A DNA stretch of 64,000 bases from Aurantiochytrium sp. KH105 (taxonomy: Eukaryota > Sar > Bigyra > Thraustochytrida > Thraustochytriidae), in NCBI GenBank assembly GCA_003116975.1, contig BGKB01000031.1, forward strand, positions 310,001 through 374,000, given 5' to 3'. Shown one piece after another: positions 63,939 through 64,000 of the stretch. Under the pieces are notes generated by a model that was not told the origin of the DNA, did no database searches, and worked only from the letters and a program-made list of their open reading frames with translations. The translations under genes and the position numbers were made by a program. Position 1 is the first letter of the stretch, and each line of letters begins with the position of its first letter.

Positions 63939-64000
63939 ATGCCGAACAGGAGCGGCGGCGGCGCCACCGGCGCCACCGTCGCCAAGCTGAACGCCCTCGC
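63939..64000 (+). CDS. Probable start of a gene cut by the window edge
   Basis: An ATG at 63939 in a CACGATGCC context opens a frame (MPNRSGGGATGATVAKLNAL) that runs off the window. It lies about 180 bases after a GCTC/GCTT array of the kind seen before other starts in this window. Only about 20 codons are visible, so no function can be given. Confidence 0.35.
   Translation, partial: MPNRSGGGATGATVAKLNAL

Noticed and set aside
1-64000. tRNA, 5S rRNA or spliceosomal RNA genes
   Set aside because: I scanned spacers by eye for B-box and cloverleaf patterns and for U6-like starts and found none I could support; a tRNAscan-SE or Infernal run would settle it.

Overview
This is a GC-rich, gene-dense stretch of a nuclear genome from a unicellular eukaryote. 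Some genes have GT-AG introns (RPL44, PEX12, LSM1), AATAAA signals follow several genes, and many products are strictly eukaryotic: delta-tubulin, LSM1, PRP38, UTP6, ESF1, an alpha-kinase, a PX-AGC kinase and PEX12. Delta-tubulin implies an organism that builds centrioles and flagella. Few introns, high GC and short intergenic spaces would fit a thraustochytrid or related stramenopile protist. That placement is an inference from general character, not a match I could run.

Layout. 0-3 kb: ribosomal protein eL42 and a basic nuclear-type protein. 3-13 kb: a peroxisomal 2,4-dienoyl-CoA reductase with a PTS1-like end, a TrmO/TsaA-family tRNA methyltransferase with a membrane anchor, an unknown two-pass membrane protein, PEX12 (three exons), a class III aminotransferase resembling ethanolamine-phosphate phospho-lyase, and LSM1 (three exons). 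13.7-19.8 kb: two divergently transcribed leucine-rich-repeat proteins whose C-terminal halves look like the NEL ubiquitin-ligase domain of bacterial IpaH/SspH effectors. This is the most striking content of the window. 20-28 kb: delta-tubulin, a putatively N-myristoylated protein and a large IQ/ankyrin protein. 29-37.6 kb: two inverted SLC13-type anion permeases with RCK_C domains flank UTP6 and share a 626-bp identical tract that points to recent gene conversion. 37.6-41.7 kb: a gene-free, GC-rich, repeat-rich interval. 41.7-46.7 kb: a small CxxC protein, a PRP38-Tudor-RS splicing factor and ESF1. 47.3-50.9 kb: a PX-domain AGC kinase, followed by a second gene-free interval to 54.7 kb. 54.7-62.7 kb: an alpha-kinase, TRM5, an AT-richer tract with an orphan reading frame, and a coiled-coil multipass membrane protein. 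A probable gene start lies at the right edge.

Shared themes are ribosome production (eL42, UTP6, ESF1), RNA handling (PRP38, LSM1), tRNA position-37 modification (TRM5, TRMO) and peroxisomes (PEX12, the reductase). I see no operon-like logic; divergent pairs (PEX12/aminotransferase, NEL1/NEL2, PRP38/ESF1) probably share promoters. Non-coding DNA is full of tetra- and pentanucleotide arrays. These keep several frames open and give many long but spurious reading frames.
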